Origin: Halorubrum lipolyticum DSM 21995 | GTDB taxonomy: Archaea; Halobacteriota; Halobacteria; Halobacteriales; Haloferacaceae | Assembly (NCBI RefSeq): GCF_000337375.1 | Contig: NZ_AOJG01000007.1 | Span: forward strand, 66,903-130,902 | Direction: 5' to 3' | Length of the DNA: 64,000 nucleotides | Shown here: positions 1-8,520 of the stretch, piece by piece | Position numbering within the stretch: the first letter of the stretch is position 1 | Layout: each line of letters opens with the position of its first letter | The notes under the pieces: generated by a model | Database searches by the model: none | What the model was told of the DNA's origin: nothing | The model's input: only the letters and a program-made list of their open reading frames with translations | Program-made: the position numbers and the translations under genes

Positions 1-2
1 GC

Positions 3-1742
3 GACGACGCGGACCGGTTCGCGGGCGAGAAGGACGAGAATCTGCGAAGCAGAGACGTGACGGAGGGGGCGGACAAGGCCCCGCACCGCGCGATGTTCCG
101 GGCGATGGGGTTCGACGACGAGGACCTCTCCTCGCCCATCATCGGCGTGCCGAACCCGGCGGCCGACATCACGCCGTGTAACGTCCACCTCGACGACGTG
201 GCGGACGCCGCGATCGACGGGATCGACGCGGCGGGCGGGATGCCGATCGAGTTCGGGACGATCACCATCTCCGACGCCATCTCGATGGGGACCGAGGGGA
301 TGAAGGCGAGCCTCGTCTCCCGCGAGGTGATCGCGGACTCGGTCGAGCTCGTCTCCTTCGGCGAGCGGATGGACGCGCTCGTGACGGTCGCGGGCTGCGA
401 CAAGAACCTCCCAGGCATGCTGATGGCGTCGATCCGCACCGACCTCCCGTCGGTGTTCCTCTACGGCGGCTCGATCATGCCCGGCCAGCACGACGGCCGC
501 GACGTGACCATCGTGCAGGTGTTCGAGGGCGTCGGCGCCTACGCCGAGGGCGACATGAGCGGCGAGGAGCTCGACGACTTAGAGCGCCACGCCTGCCCCG
601 GCGCGGGCTCCTGTGGCGGAATGTTCACGGCGAACACGATGGCCTCCATCTCCGAGGCGCTCGGGATGGCGCCGCTCGGCTCCGCCTCCGCGCCCGCCGA
701 GGACCCGGAGCGCTACGAGATCGCGGAGCGCGCCGGCGAGCTCGCCCTGGAGTGTATCGAGGAGGACCGCCGCCCCTCCGACATCCTCTCGCGGGAGTCG
801 TTCGAGAACGCGATCGCGCTCCAGACGGCGATGGGCGGGTCGACGAACGCGGTCCTCCACCTGCTCGCGCTGGCCGCCGAGGCCGACGTGGACCTCTCGA
901 TCGATGACTTCGACGAGATCTCGCGCCGCACGCCGAAGATCGCGAACCTCCAGCCCGGCGGGAGCCGCGTGATGAACGACCTCCACGAGATCGGCGGCGT
1001 GCCGGTCGTGCTCCGGCGCCTGCTCGAGGCCGACCTGCTCCACGGCGACGCGATGACCGTCACCGGGCGCACCCTCGCCGAGGAGCTGGGTGAGCTGGAG
1101 GAGCGCGGCGTGCTCCCCGACGATTCGGAGATCGAGGCCGACTTCCTCTACACCGTCGACGACCCCAAGGAGGAGGAGGGCGCCATCAAGATCCTCAAGG
1201 GCAACCTCGCGCCGAACGGCTCGGTGCTGAAGGTGACCGGCGACGACGAGTTCTACCACGAGGGGCCGGCGCGCGTGTTCGAGAACGAGGAGGACGCGAT
1301 GGAGTACGTCCAGTCGGGCGCGGTCGACTCCGGCGACGTGATCGTGATCCGCAACGAGGGACCGACCGGCGGCCCCGGGATGCGCGAGATGCTCGGCGTC
1401 ACCGCCGCCGTCGTCGGCGCGGGCCACGAGGACGACGTGGCGCTGCTCACCGACGGCCGCTTCTCCGGCGCGACCCGCGGCCCGATGATCGGTCACGTCG
1501 CGCCCGAGGCGGCCGACGGCGGCCCGATCGGTCTCATCGAGGACGGCGACCACGTCACCGTCGACATCCCCGAGCGCGACCTCGCCGTCGACCTCTCCGA
1601 GGAGGAGCTGGCCGAGCGCCGCGCGGAGTGGGAGGAGCCGGAACCGCAGTACGAGGGCGGGGTCTTCGCGAAGTACGCCCGCGACTTCGCCGGCGCGTCC
1701 GACGGCGCCGTGACGAATCCGAGACTGACCCGCGACTTATAA
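3..1742 (+). CDS. ilvD: Dihydroxy-acid dehydratase IlvD (5' end outside window)
   Basis: Fe-S dehydratase that converts 2,3-dihydroxy acids to 2-oxo acids in valine, isoleucine and leucine synthesis. The frame is open from base 3 with no start codon before the GTG at 57. The codons before that GTG read like the usual haloarchaeal IlvD N-terminus ([14 protein letters not shown]), so the gene very probably begins left of the window and the GTG is internal. Family landmarks seen are [26 protein letters not shown] (cluster cysteines) and the C-terminal [16 protein letters not shown]. The C-terminus is complete and ends at TAA 1740-1742. The identification is secure; only the start is missing. Confidence 0.96.
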   Translation, partial: DDADRFAGEKDENLRSRDVTEGADKAPHRAMFRAMGFDDEDLSSPIIGVPNPAADITPCNVHLDDVADAAIDGIDAAGGMPIEFGTITISDAISMGTEGMKASLVSREVIADSVELVSFGERMDALVTVAGCDKNLPGMLMASIRTDLPSVFLYGGSIMPGQHDGRDVTIVQVFEGVGAYAEGDMSGEELDDLERHACPGAGSCGGMFTANTMASISEALGMAPLGSASAPAEDPERYEIAERAGELALECIEEDRRPSDILSRESFENAIALQTAMGGSTNAVLHLLALAAEADVDLSIDDFDEISRRTPKIANLQPGGSRVMNDLHEIGGVPVVLRRLLEADLLHGDAMTVTGRTLAEELGELEERGVLPDDSEIEADFLYTVDDPKEEEGAIKILKGNLAPNGSVLKVTGDDEFYHEGPARVFENEEDAMEYVQSGAVDSGDVIVIRNEGPTGGPGMREMLGVTAAVVGAGHEDDVALLTDGRFSGATRGPMIGHVAPEAADGGPIGLIEDGDHVTVDIPERDLAVDLSEEELAERRAEWEEPEPQYEGGVFAKYARDFAGASDGAVTNPRLTRDL

Positions 1743-1814
1743 AGAGTCGAACGAACACCGCCGACCGTTAATAAGCGCTCGCAGACCGTTTTTCCGCTCT
1801 CCGTCCCGCCTCTC

Positions 1815-2072
1815 CTACTCTCCCACCGTCCCGCCGTCGGTGTGCGCCGTCCGGACGGACTCGGCGCGCCAGACGTTGCTCCGGCGGCCGGCCCGCGACA
1901 GCTCCATCTTGACCACCGAGCCCACCGGGAGGTCCGCGACGCGGTCGCGCGCGTCCTCGTCGGCGTACTCGACGACGTGGAAGGTCTCGTTGCGCGGATG
2001 TGCACGTACCGTGGTGCAATCGTGATCGTTCTGCTCGGAAATGACGGTGTACGCGTTGGGTCCGGACATCAT
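1815..2072 (-). CDS. Small conserved haloarchaeal protein, function unknown
   Basis: 85-residue soluble acidic protein beginning MMSGPNAYTVISE; the start could also be the second ATG at 2069. It contains a short beta-rich stretch (ETFHVVEYADEDARD, then LPVGSVVKMELSRAG) that looks like a small OB/SH3-type barrel. I recognise the sequence style from haloarchaeal genomes but know no function. It is transcribed away from ilvD's neighbours and is followed by ilvD on the opposite strand, so the two are convergent. An AT-rich stretch (around 2080-2115) upstream is a plausible promoter. Confidence 0.7.
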   Translation of the reverse strand: MMSGPNAYTVISEQNDHDCTTVRAHPRNETFHVVEYADEDARDRVADLPVGSVVKMELSRAGRRSNVWRAESVRTAHTDGGTVGE

Positions 2073-2183
2073 AATCGGTTATTCTTGGACATCCTACTTC
2101 AATACTTCGTATATTCACTACAGTCGTCGATCAGGTGGTAATACGAATATAAGGTGTATAGAAGTCGGAACGAGGCCGCCGAC

Positions 2184-2603
2184 TCACCGAACGACCGTGA
2201 CGGGCGCCGCGGAGCCTCGAACGATCTTCTCGGCGATGTTGCCGACGAGCAGTCGGTCCGCGAGGCTCCCGCTGTGGCTGCCGATGACGACGACGTCGAA
2301 CCCCTCGCTCGCGTCGACGACCGACCGCGCCGGGTGGCCGGCCATCACCTCCGTATCGACCTCGATCCCGCTCTCGGCGGCGATCTCGCGGGCGCGGTCG
2401 AGGAGGTCGCTGGCCTGTTCTTCCGCCGCCTCCTCGGTGTCGTCGGCGAGCGCGAGCCCGGCCGCGCCCCCCATCATCGACGAGGGCTGGCCCACCACGT
2501 GGAGCACGACGATCTCCGCGTCCGGGTGCGCCTCCAGCGCGAACCGCAGCGCGCGCTCCGCCATCTCCGACTCGTCCATCGGCACCAGCACGCGGGATAT
2601 CAT
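2184..2603 (-). CDS. Universal stress protein (UspA family)
   Basis: 139-residue single-domain Usp. It opens with MISRVLVPMDESEMAERAL, the first strand and nucleotide-side helix of the Usp alpha/beta fold, and closes with the ATP-site pattern VVVIGSHSGSLADRLLVGNIAEKI followed by PVTVVR. The frame stays open upstream to 2777, but ATG 2603 is chosen because family similarity begins there and the upstream residues are basic and unlike the rest. Usp proteins bind ATP or act as stress-responsive chaperone-like dimers; the specific role here is unknown. It stands alone. A second Usp is at 25078-25506. Confidence 0.92.
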   Translation of the reverse strand: MISRVLVPMDESEMAERALRFALEAHPDAEIVVLHVVGQPSSMMGGAAGLALADDTEEAAEEQASDLLDRAREIAAESGIEVDTEVMAGHPARSVVDASEGFDVVVIGSHSGSLADRLLVGNIAEKIVRGSAAPVTVVR

Positions 2604-2894
2604 AGGACGACCTACATCCGACGCACGGATAAGTGGTGTGTCCGCACGCATCAGTTCGTGTTCTCTCTGGTCTCCCCGTGTGCCTCCGTTGCAGTTCTCT
2701 TCGCGGAGACGAGCCGAGCCGGAACGGTCAGTCGTCGAACGCTCGGTCTCGATCGATAGCGGGAGTCCGTGTCTCAATTCGGTTGATCGACTGTTTATAA
2801 CTGACCGAGTGGTGTTGTTGTCGGCTGTTTAACTGTCGTCTCGCCGCCGCGCCAGACCAGCACACATATCTCCGCGGATCGCGCACCGAGACGC

Positions 2895-3371
2895 ATGGAA
2901 TCCAGCCGGTCGGACGACGACCCCGTCGGCGTGGCGCTGTTCGTCGACGGACCGAACGTGTTGCGGGAGGAGTTCGACGTCGACCTCGACGACGTGCGGG
3001 TCGCCGCGGAGGCGGAGGGGCAGCTCGTGACGACGCGGCTCTACCTCGACGAGCACGCGACGCCGGGGCTGATACAGGCGGCGGAGGCCCGCGGCTTCGA
3101 GGTCGTCGTCACGAGCGGCGACGTGGACGTGAAGCTCGCGGTCGACGCCGCGCGCTTCGCGGCCGAGGGCCGGATGTCGACGCTCGCCATCGCCTCGCGC
3201 GACACCGACTTCAAGCCGGTCGTCGAGACCGCGAACGGCTACGGGATCCGGACGCTCGCGATCGCGCCCGGGGAGTTCGGCCGATCCGACGCGCTCCGAA
3301 ACGCCACGACGGACTCGGTGACGCTCGACGGCGACGAGGACGAGGGAAACGATGAAAACGACGGTTCGTGA
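2895..3371 (+). CDS. NYN-domain (PIN-like) putative ribonuclease, LabA/TIGR00288-like
   Basis: 158-residue protein with a PIN-like NYN fold. The acidic positions of the metal site are visible: VALFVDGPNVL near residue 15, SGDVDVKLAVDAARFA near 75 and IASRDTDFKPVVE near 105. The C-terminal tail (about 20 residues) is Asp/Glu/Asn-rich and probably disordered. NYN proteins are predicted metal-dependent RNases acting on tRNA or mRNA. It is monocistronic and is followed by a convergent signal peptidase gene 27 bases away. Function is inferred from the fold only. Confidence 0.85.
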   Translation: MESSRSDDDPVGVALFVDGPNVLREEFDVDLDDVRVAAEAEGQLVTTRLYLDEHATPGLIQAAEARGFEVVVTSGDVDVKLAVDAARFAAEGRMSTLAIASRDTDFKPVVETANGYGIRTLAIAPGEFGRSDALRNATTDSVTLDGDEDEGNDENDGS

Positions 3372-3398
3372 TCGGCGTCAGAGAGACGGCGCCGTCCG

Positions 3399-4073
3399 CT
3401 AGCGCTCGTCGCGCTCGTCGCTGGGCCGTCGACGCGCCGCGATCCGACCGAGGAGGAGCGCGCCGAACCCCCCGGTGACGGCCGCGAGACCGCCGACTCC
3501 GACGGCGGTCGGGAGGAGTCCCGCCCGGGCGACCGCGGCGTCGACGCCGACCCGGAACCAGCCGAGGTCCGGGACGGCGAACAGCGCCTTGGCGGTGATC
3601 CACTCCTCGCGGACGACGGGGGCGATCCCGGCGCTCTGGTCGTACTCGCCGTTGGCGTCGCCGTAGGTGACGTACCCGTCGTGCGGGGCGGGACAGGACG
3701 CGATCGCCGAGCAGTCGCCGTCGAGCAGCGCGGGGTCGGCCCGCTCCGTCCAGTCCTCGCCGGCGGTCACCGGGAAGGCGATCCGGTGGAGTATCGGTCG
3801 ATGGCCGTCGTTCGGCGGGTTGAACACGACCACGTCGCCGGCGCCGCCGAGGCGCGTCGGCGCGCCGGGCTCCGTCGCGCCGACGAGCCCGCCCCACGGG
3901 AACCGGTCCGTCGACGTGACCGCGACGAGGTCGCCGCGCTCGACCTCCGGGGCCATGCTCCCGCTCTCGACGGCGACGAAGGGGGGCCACGCGCCCGCGA
4001 CCGCGGCGACGACGACCGCGACCAGCAGGACCGCGACGGCGGGCGCGAGCAGGTCGGAGGCGTTCCGCGTCAC
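3399..4073 (-). CDS. Type I signal peptidase, archaeal Sec11-like (S26)
   Basis: Membrane serine protease that removes signal peptides from Sec-exported proteins. It has an N-terminal membrane helix (residues about 8-28), then the catalytic-Ser box VESGSMAPEVERGDLV, then the His box HRPILHRIAF (archaeal/eukaryotic enzymes use His rather than Lys), and an acidic YVTYGDANGEYDQS box that supplies the Asp. A second C-terminal membrane helix (about 186-210) precedes a basic/acidic tail. Its 224 residues are normal for haloarchaea, which often have several paralogues. The start ATG 4073 gives the complete leading membrane helix. Confidence 0.9.
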   Translation of the reverse strand: MTRNASDLLAPAVAVLLVAVVVAAVAGAWPPFVAVESGSMAPEVERGDLVAVTSTDRFPWGGLVGATEPGAPTRLGGAGDVVVFNPPNDGHRPILHRIAFPVTAGEDWTERADPALLDGDCSAIASCPAPHDGYVTYGDANGEYDQSAGIAPVVREEWITAKALFAVPDLGWFRVGVDAAVARAGLLPTAVGVGGLAAVTGGFGALLLGRIAARRRPSDERDER

Positions 4074-4217
4074 GTGCGGTATCGGGGGAGGAAACGGCTT
4101 GAGGCTGTCGGCGACGGGCCCCGCTCACGGGAAGTTTCGAGGGAGTCGCCGTCGCGGTACGGGGGCGGCGTGAGCGGGATGGCAAGACCTTAGGTCCGGC
4201 CGAGAGACGGGTTCGGC

Positions 4218-5390
4218 ATGCCTGACCGACGCACTCCCCTTCACGAGGTCCACGAGGAACGCGGCGCGAAGTTCACCGACTTCGGCGGGTGGCAGATGCC
4301 GGTCGAGTTCGACTCGATCCGCGAGGAGCACGCGGCGGTCCGCGACTCGCTCGGCGTCTTCGACGTGTCGCACATGGGCGAGATCGAGGTGTCGGGACCG
4401 GACGCGACGACGCTGATGAACCGCCTCACGACCAACGACGTGACGGCGCTCGACCCGGGCGACTCCCAGTACGCCGCGATCACGAACGCGGACGGCGTCA
4501 TGCTCGACGACACGGTGGTCTACCGCCTCCCCGACGGGATCGAGGCGGGCGAGGGCGCCGCGTCCCTCGCCGGGCTCGACCGCGACCTCGACGCCGGCGC
4601 CGGCGACCCCGCGTACCTCTTCGTCCCCAACGCGGGCCACGACGAGCAGATGGCGGACCGGTGGGTCGACTACCGGGGCGAGGAGGGGCTCGACGCCGCG
4701 GTCGCGAACGCGACCGACGACTGGGCCATGCTCGCGGTGCAGGGGCCGGACGCGGCCGACGCCCTCGACGAGGCGACCCCGACCGACCGGGTCGTCGACC
4801 TCTCGAAGTTCGAGGCGACGGTCGCCGCCGTCGACGGGGTCGACGGCTGGGTCGCCCGGACCGGCTACACCGGCGAGGACGGCTTCGAGGTGATGTGTCC
4901 GGCCGACGGCGTCGAGACGGTCTGGGGGGCGTTCGTCGACGCGCCGCGCGCCGCCCAGCCCTGCGGGCTCGGTGCGCGCGACACCCTCCGGACGGAGATG
5001 GGGTACCTCCTCTCGGGGCAGGACTTCGACCCCGAGACCGAGCCGCGGAGCCCCTACGAGGCCCGGATCGGGTTCGTCGTGAAGCTCGACACCGAGTTCG
5101 TCGGCCGCGACGCCCTCGAGGCCCAGAAGGAGCAGGGCGTCGACGAGCGGTTCGTCGGCGTCCGCCTGCTCGAGCGCGGCGTCCCGCGCAACGGGTACGC
5201 CGTCACCGACGGCGACCTCACGCGGGTCGGCCAGCTGACCTCCGGGACGATGAGCCCCACGCTCGACGAGCCGATCGGACTGGGGTACCTCCACGAGCAC
5301 TACACCGAGCCCGGAACCGAGGTGAGCGTCGTCGTGCGCGGCGACGAGAAGCGCGCCGAGGTCGTGATACCGCCGTTTTTGGACCGGTAA
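4218..5390 (+). CDS. gcvT: Glycine cleavage system T protein (aminomethyltransferase)
   Basis: Transfers the methylene group of aminomethyl-lipoyl H-protein to tetrahydrofolate, giving 5,10-methylene-THF. The N-terminus LHEVHEERGAKFTDFGGWQMP and the folate-site motif VFDVSHMGEIEV are typical, as is ARTGYTGEDGFEVMCP in the middle. There is a roughly 25-residue acidic insert (residues about 105-130) relative to bacterial GcvT, common in halophiles. gcvPAB and gcvH are not in the window. It lies 0.9 kb from fdhA and fhs, so three one-carbon genes share this neighbourhood. It ends 6 bases from a convergent gene. Confidence 0.95.
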   Translation: MPDRRTPLHEVHEERGAKFTDFGGWQMPVEFDSIREEHAAVRDSLGVFDVSHMGEIEVSGPDATTLMNRLTTNDVTALDPGDSQYAAITNADGVMLDDTVVYRLPDGIEAGEGAASLAGLDRDLDAGAGDPAYLFVPNAGHDEQMADRWVDYRGEEGLDAAVANATDDWAMLAVQGPDAADALDEATPTDRVVDLSKFEATVAAVDGVDGWVARTGYTGEDGFEVMCPADGVETVWGAFVDAPRAAQPCGLGARDTLRTEMGYLLSGQDFDPETEPRSPYEARIGFVVKLDTEFVGRDALEAQKEQGVDERFVGVRLLERGVPRNGYAVTDGDLTRVGQLTSGTMSPTLDEPIGLGYLHEHYTEPGTEVSVVVRGDEKRAEVVIPPFLDR

Positions 5391-5396
5391 CCGGGC

Positions 5397-6044
5397 TTAG
5401 CGCTCTCCTTCGACCGCCTCCGCGTGGACGTTTCGAAGCACCATGTACAGGTGCCAGCCGTCGACGCCGAGCCGGTCGGCGAGGGCTCGCACCGCGTCGA
5501 GGTACCGGTCGTACGCATCGACCGTCATCGGCTCCGGATAGGGGCCGTCGAGGGCGGCACCGAGGTGAGCGTCGTCGGTCAGCGCGGCGACGACCGCCCA
5601 CTCGCGCTCGCCGACGACGAACTGCTCGTCCGGGACGAGGAACCACAGCAGTGCGGAGGCGACCGCCACGTCGACGCCCGGTATCTGCGTCAGAGCGTCG
5701 AACGCGCGGTGATGCGGGGGGGTCGAGTCGGCGACCGCCTCCGACTCCGCCCCGTCCAGCGCGTCGATCGCGTCCCACATCGCGCCGCGGAGTTCCCGAG
5801 GCTCGGCGTCGGAGACGGCCTCCTCGGCCGCGCGCCGCTCCCCGTGGTCGATGTCGGTCACGGCGCGCCGGAAGTACCAGCGGACGACCCACTCAACGTC
5901 CCGCTTCCCGTACTCGCCGGCCCGGAACGCCGCCGGGAGCGACTCGATCGCCTCCGCCTCGACCGGGTGAAAGGGGGCCGACTCCCGGTACGCCTCGACG
6001 TGGTCGGCGACGCTGTCCTCGACGTCGGCGACGGTGCGGTCCAT
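5397..6044 (-). CDS. Conserved haloarchaeal protein, function unknown (HhH-like segment)
   Basis: 215 residues, soluble, acidic, all-helical by composition. ATG 6044 is chosen because upstream codons are low-complexity and the protein then starts MDRTVADVEDSVADHVEAY. The middle holds ALTQIPGVDVAVASALLWF, which resembles the helix-hairpin-helix of DNA glycosylase-like folds (I-P-G-V-x-x-A-x-A); no catalytic Lys/Asp pair is evident. I do not know a function. It is convergent with gcvT (6-base gap) and divergent from fdhA, sharing the AT-rich spacer at 6180-6240. Confidence 0.8.
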   Translation of the reverse strand: MDRTVADVEDSVADHVEAYRESAPFHPVEAEAIESLPAAFRAGEYGKRDVEWVVRWYFRRAVTDIDHGERRAAEEAVSDAEPRELRGAMWDAIDALDGAESEAVADSTPPHHRAFDALTQIPGVDVAVASALLWFLVPDEQFVVGEREWAVVAALTDDAHLGAALDGPYPEPMTVDAYDRYLDAVRALADRLGVDGWHLYMVLRNVHAEAVEGER

Positions 6045-6214
6045 GTCCCCTCGAACGGCCCCGGCCGACAAAACCGTTCGGCGGCCGCCAGCGATGCAGG
6101 CCACCCGCGTCGGCTCGGCGGCCGCTCGCGCCGGCTCCGTCGACCGCCCGCCCCGGCCGCTCGCGTCGGCTTCCGGCGGGAACCACCGACACACTCATTG
6201 AGGTGGCATCACAA

Positions 6215-6229
6215 ATCATGACATATGAT
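6215..6229 (+). promoter_or_regulatory. TATA box within an inverted repeat upstream of fdhA
   Basis: ATCAT-gacat-ATGAT is a perfect 5-bp inverted repeat. The ACATATGA inside it lies 22-29 bases before the ATG at 6250, the spacing expected of an archaeal TATA box for a leaderless mRNA. This supports 6250 rather than the GTG at 6241 as the start of fdhA and suggests a regulator could cover the promoter. Spacing and symmetry are seen; regulation is inferred. Confidence 0.5.
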
Positions 6230-6249
6230 CGCACGTCGAGGTGAGAGCT

Positions 6250-8439
6250 ATGTCCGCTGAGGACGACGAACCGGTGAAGACCATCTGCCCGTACTGCGGC
6301 GTCGGCTGCGGGATCAAGGTGAACCAGGGCGACGACCCCGGCGACGTGAACTTCATGCCGTGGGGCGAGGCGCCCGTCAACGAGGGGCGGGTGTGTATCA
6401 AGGGCGGCGCGGCGACCCAGGTCGTCGACCACGAGGACCGACTCACGGAGCCGCTTATAAAAGAAGACGGGGAGTTCCGCGAGGCGACGTGGGAGGAGGC
6501 GTACTCGCGGATCGTCTCGGAGATGGAGGGGATCCGCGAGGAGAACGGCCCCGACGCGATGGGATTCTTCGGCTCCTCGAAGACGATGAACGAGGAGAAC
6601 TACCTCCTCCAGAAGATCGCGCGCCGGTACGGCACGAACAACGTCGACAACTGCACCCGGATGTGCCACGCCTCGACGGTGTGGGCGCTCCGGACGAGCT
6701 TGGGGGCGGGCGCGATGACGAACAGCATGGTCGACTTGGAGGAGTCGGCCGACGTGTTCTGGATCCAGGGCGCGAACCCCGGCGAGCAGCACCCGATCGC
6801 CAACAGCCAGTACTTCCGGCAGGCCGTCCTGGAGGGCGCGACGGTCATCCAGGTCGACCCCCACGCCAACAAGACCACCCGGTCGTTCGAGATCGGCGAG
6901 ACCGACCGGCACATGCACCTGCAGGTGAACCCGGGCGCCGACATCCCGCTGCTCAACGTCGTCCTGAAGACGGTCCTCGAACGCCACGAGGAGGAGCCCG
7001 ACGCGGGCTGGATCGACGAGGAGTTCGTCGAACAGCGCACCGAGGGGTTCGATCACTTAAAAGAGACTCTCGAAGACTTCGACAAGGAGGCGGCCGCCGA
7101 GGAGGCCGGCGTCCCGCTCGAGGACATCGAGCTCGCCGCCGAGAAGTACGCGATGGCGAACAACGCGGCCATCTTCACCGGGATGGGGATGAGCCAGCAC
7201 ACCTGCGGCGTCGACAACGTGCAGAACGAGATCAACCTCGCGCTGATCACGGGGAACCTCGGGAAGCCCGGCACGGGCGTCAACCCCCTCCGCGGCCAGA
7301 ACAACGTCCAGGGGACGAGCGACGTGGGCGCGATGCCGAACGTCCTCCCCGGCTACCAGCTCGTCGACGACGACGAGGCCCGCGAGGGCGTCGAGGACGT
7401 GTGGGGGTTCGAGGTGCCCGACGAGCCCGGGCTCACCAACGTGGAGATCTCCCACGAGGCGGGCCGCTCGGTGAAGGGGCTCTACGTGATGGGCGAGAAC
7501 CCGATCATGAGCGAGCCCGACGGCAACGAGGTCGAGAAGCGCCTCGAGTCGCTGGAGTTCATGGTCGCGCAGGACATCTTCATGACCGAGACCGCCGAGC
7601 TCGCGGACGTGGTCCTCCCGGCGACGACGTGGGCGGAGCGCGGCGGCACCGTCACCAACACCGACCGGCGGGTCCAGCGCATGCGCGGCGCCGAGAAGGT
7701 CCACGGGAACACGAAACACGACCTCGAGATCCTGATGGAGGTCGGCAGCCGCCTGTTCAGCGAAGACGAGTTCCGCTTCGACGACGTGGAGGCCGTCTTC
7801 GAGGAGCTGCGCGAGGTGTGCCCGATCTACCACGGGATGACCTACGACGCGCTCGGCGAGACCGGGCTCCAGTGGCCCTGCTACGAGGAGGGCGACGAGG
7901 GCGACCAGTACCTCTACGCGGAGTCGTTCGACACCGAGAGCGGGCTCGGCCAGATCGAGGGCGTCCGCCACCAGCCGCCGGCGGAGGTGCCGGACGAGGA
8001 GTACCCGCTGATCCTCACCACCGCCCGGCTCGAGGAGCACTACAACACGGGGACGATGAGCCGGCGCTCGCCGACGCTGGCGCGGCAACACCCGGAGAAC
8101 TTCGTCGACGTGCACCCGAACGACGCCGAAGAGTACGGCATCGAGGACGGGGACCGGGTGACGCTCCGGTCGCGACGCGGCGAGATCGAGGTGAAAGCGC
8201 AGGTGACGGAGGACATCAAGGAGGGCGTCGTCTGGACGACCCCGCACTTCGCGGCCGCCTCCGCGAACCGCCTCACGAACGACGTGCTCGACGAGCGGGC
8301 GAAGATACCCGAGTACAAGGCCGCCGCCGCGGACATCGCGGTCACCGTCACCGACGGCGGAGAGCGCGCGAGCCGCGGCGAGACCGAGGCGGAGTCGGGC
8401 GACGCGGAGTCGGGCGACGCGGAACCGGCGGACGACTGA
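6250..8439 (+). CDS. fdhA: Formate dehydrogenase alpha subunit (molybdopterin, Cys type)
   Basis: 729-residue molybdenum/tungsten bis-MGD oxidoreductase oxidising formate to CO2. Near the N-terminus C13, C16, C20 and C49 bind one [4Fe-4S] cluster (CPYCGVGCGI, then GRVCIKGG). The metal ligand position reads NCTRMCHAST, i.e. C139 followed by H140, so this is a cysteine rather than selenocysteine enzyme. The C-terminal molybdopterin-binding domain (LTTARLEEHYNTGTMSRRS) is intact. No NADH- or ferredoxin-linked beta subunit, quinone subunit or FdhD lies next to it, so the electron partner must be encoded elsewhere. It is followed after 81 bases by fhs in the same direction. moaC, a molybdenum-cofactor gene, is 1.8 kb away. 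Confidence 0.93.
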   Translation: MSAEDDEPVKTICPYCGVGCGIKVNQGDDPGDVNFMPWGEAPVNEGRVCIKGGAATQVVDHEDRLTEPLIKEDGEFREATWEEAYSRIVSEMEGIREENGPDAMGFFGSSKTMNEENYLLQKIARRYGTNNVDNCTRMCHASTVWALRTSLGAGAMTNSMVDLEESADVFWIQGANPGEQHPIANSQYFRQAVLEGATVIQVDPHANKTTRSFEIGETDRHMHLQVNPGADIPLLNVVLKTVLERHEEEPDAGWIDEEFVEQRTEGFDHLKETLEDFDKEAAAEEAGVPLEDIELAAEKYAMANNAAIFTGMGMSQHTCGVDNVQNEINLALITGNLGKPGTGVNPLRGQNNVQGTSDVGAMPNVLPGYQLVDDDEAREGVEDVWGFEVPDEPGLTNVEISHEAGRSVKGLYVMGENPIMSEPDGNEVEKRLESLEFMVAQDIFMTETAELADVVLPATTWAERGGTVTNTDRRVQRMRGAEKVHGNTKHDLEILMEVGSRLFSEDEFRFDDVEAVFEELREVCPIYHGMTYDALGETGLQWPCYEEGDEGDQYLYAESFDTESGLGQIEGVRHQPPAEVPDEEYPLILTTARLEEHYNTGTMSRRSPTLARQHPENFVDVHPNDAEEYGIEDGDRVTLRSRRGEIEVKAQVTEDIKEGVVWTTPHFAAASANRLTNDVLDERAKIPEYKAAAADIAVTVTDGGERASRGETEAESGDAESGDAEPADD

Positions 8440-8520
8440 GCGATCGCCGTCTCGCGACCGGTTTTTTATCGGACGAGAACGCCTCCAACACTGATTACGA
8501 CGCCGAGAGAACGCTCGGGT

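Noticed and set aside
6250..8439. Selenocysteine formate dehydrogenase
   Set aside because: The metal-ligand codon is an ordinary Cys codon (NCTRMCHAST); no in-frame TGA is involved.
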